DNA of 64,000 nt. Origin: Phycisphaerales bacterium. GTDB taxonomy: Bacteria > Planctomycetota > Phycisphaerae > Phycisphaerales > UBA1924. The notes beneath the pieces were generated by a model that searched no databases, was not told where the DNA came from, and worked only from the letters and a program-made list of their open reading frames with translations. The DNA lies in contig JADLFW010000013.1 in the NCBI GenBank assembly GCA_020849615.1, forward strand, positions 1 through 64,000, given 5' to 3'. A program made the translations under genes and the position numbers. This document shows, in pieces, positions 62,309 through 64,000 of the stretch; the stretch's first letter is position 1; each line of letters begins with the position of its first letter.

Positions 62309-63279
62309 ACGCATCGGACCGCCGCGAGCGCGGAGATAACGAAGTCGGCGACTACCTGTGGAACGCCTCGGGCCCGGCAGACCCCGATGTGCAACGGCTC
62401 GAAGCACTGCTGAACCCGCTCGCGCTGCGTCCCGGCCCGGATGCGATCCCCCCGCGAGCCACGCTGCTCGCCCGCCCCCGCCGCGTGTGGCTCGCGCTGG
62501 CCGCGATGGTCGCCCTGGCGGCCGGGCTGGCGATCTTCGCCGCGCCGCGCGCCGGGCCCGGCTGGGAGATTTCTTCCCTGGAAGGGTCGCCGATCGTCGG
62601 CAGCCGCGCGGTGACCGATCAGTCAAAGCTCCGCGTCGGGCAGTGGCTGACCACCGATGAAAGCTCCCGGGCCCAGCTCCAGGTCGCCACGCTGGGCTCG
62701 GTGACAGTCGAAGGCGGCTCGCGCCTCCGCCTCATCCGGGCCGAGCACGATGAGAAGCGCCTCGAGCTCGCCAGGGGCACCATTCACGCCTTCATCGTCG
62801 CCCCGCCGCGCCTGTTCTTTGTCGATACTCCCGCCGGCGTCGCCGCCGACCTCGGCTGCGCCTACACCCTCACCGTCGCCGATGATGGCGCCAGCGACCT
62901 CAAGGTCACCGTGGGCTGGGTTGAACTCCAAGGCGCGGGCCGGACCTCCATCGTCCCCGCCGGCGCGGTCTGCCGCATGGACCGCCTGCGCGGGCCCGGC
63001 ACTCCATACTTCCCCGATAGCCCGCCCGTCTTCGTCGAGCGCCTGGCCGAAATCGACGCCGGGCGGGCCGCCGCGCTGGGGGGGCTGGCCCGCGCTGTCA
63101 GCCCGCGCGAGGGCCTGGCCCTGTGGCACCTGATCCCCAGGCTGGAGGGAGAGGCCCGGGCCGAGGCGGTCGCGGCGCTGGCGAGGGTGGTTCCGCCGCC
63201 CGCGGGGGTCGCGATCGAGGGGGAGCTCGACCGGCCCGCGCTGGAGGCGTGGTGGGGGGTCATCAAGGAGCGTTGGTAA
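62305..63279 (+). CDS. FecR-domain membrane protein, probable anti-sigma/sensor partner
   Basis: A 324-residue protein with a short cytoplasmic N-terminus (about 1-60, DYLWNASGPADPDVQRLEALL), one membrane segment (about 62-80) and an exported FecR-like domain: beta strands with LEGSPIVGSRAV, LGSVTVEGGSRLRL and ARGTIHAFIVAPP. FecR-type proteins relay a periplasmic signal to the sigma factor they are cotranslated with. Coupled to the ECF gene by ATGA. The extracytoplasmic part ends in a 60-residue Ala/Pro-rich helical tail. Confidence 0.85.
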   Translation: MNASDRRERGDNEVGDYLWNASGPADPDVQRLEALLNPLALRPGPDAIPPRATLLARPRRVWLALAAMVALAAGLAIFAAPRAGPGWEISSLEGSPIVGSRAVTDQSKLRVGQWLTTDESSRAQLQVATLGSVTVEGGSRLRLIRAEHDEKRLELARGTIHAFIVAPPRLFFVDTPAGVAADLGCAYTLTVADDGASDLKVTVGWVELQGAGRTSIVPAGAVCRMDRLRGPGTPYFPDSPPVFVERLAEIDAGRAAALGGLARAVSPREGLALWHLIPRLEGEARAEAVAALARVVPPPAGVAIEGELDRPALEAWWGVIKERW

Positions 63280-63291
63280 GGCGTTGAGGTG

Positions 63292-63318
63292 GCACGCCTC
63301 TCCGAGGCGTGCTGTTTG
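63292..63318 (+). terminator. Terminator-like hairpin after the FecR gene
   Basis: Perfect 9-bp stem (63292-63300 with 63304-63312, loop of 3) followed by TGTTTGG. GCACGCCTC-type hairpins are frequent between planctomycete genes. Confidence 0.6.
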
Positions 63319-63467
63319 GCTGCCCTGGGGGAAGCGTTTTCGCATCCCAACGCGCCCGGCGTCTCTGGCCCGTCCCCCCGCCCGGGCCTATCCTTCCGCC
63401 CCCGCGGGGGACCGGGTGGGTCCGGTCATTTCCCGGGGGCCAAACGCGACAGCAGCAGGACCAACGC

Positions 63468-64000
<533 letters not shown>

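Overview
The window is high-GC chromosomal DNA, dense in genes, and reads as a planctomycete, most likely class Phycisphaerae. The evidence is a combination of traits: an alternative complex III (act) cluster feeding a caa3-type oxidase, exported proteins ending in GC-type dockerin or PEP-CTERM-like tails, a CcsA/CcsB cytochrome c maturation pair, a Ser/Thr kinase with a large membrane domain, a lone [10 protein letters not shown] pseudopilin, and a flagellar operon with CsrA/FliW. The species is not identifiable from sequence alone. I see no rRNA, tRNA or CRISPR array.

Layout. 1-10.5 kb: respiratory operon actC(partial)-D-E-F, a small membrane protein, SCO, coxB-A-C-D and a membrane protein of unknown role. 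10.5-19.5 kb: exported and surface proteins (two GC-dockerin, two PEP-CTERM-like, a lipoprotein, a TPR protein, a pseudopilin). 19.5-24.1 kb: accessory stretch with a small gene, a structured 575-bp gene-free region, an HTH regulator paired with a secreted GC-dockerin protein, a transposase remnant and a lower-GC Imm26-like gene. 24.2-27.9 kb: MlaE-type permease, OmpA-like lipoprotein and an amidohydrolase. 27.9-33.1 kb: ResB/CcsB, ResC/CcsA and a 3-methyladenine DNA glycosylase. 33.2-40.3 kb: housekeeping and envelope proteins (AI-2E-type permease, lipoproteins, DUF2959) and a XerC/D recombinase. 40.4-54.8 kb: minus-strand flagellar run flgF-G-A-H-I-J-N-K-L-fliW-csrA-flagellin-flagellin. 55.2-64 kb: kinase, metallo-beta-lactamase-fold hydrolase, efp, aroK, an ECF sigma/FecR pair and the start of atpD.

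How the parts connect. Alternative complex III oxidises quinol and passes electrons through its cytochrome c subunits to the caa3 oxidase; SCO supplies copper, and the CcsA/CcsB pair 20 kb away would mature the c-type haems. The flagellar run follows assembly order (rod and P-ring, hook-filament junction, then filament) and ends in a CsrA-FliW switch next to its presumed targets. Both flagellin leaders carry a CANGGAGGAT element over the ribosome-binding site, the kind of site CsrA occupies. Several flagellar gaps hold 7- or 8-bp tandem repeat arrays; one of them fills the flgK-flgL gap in an open frame.
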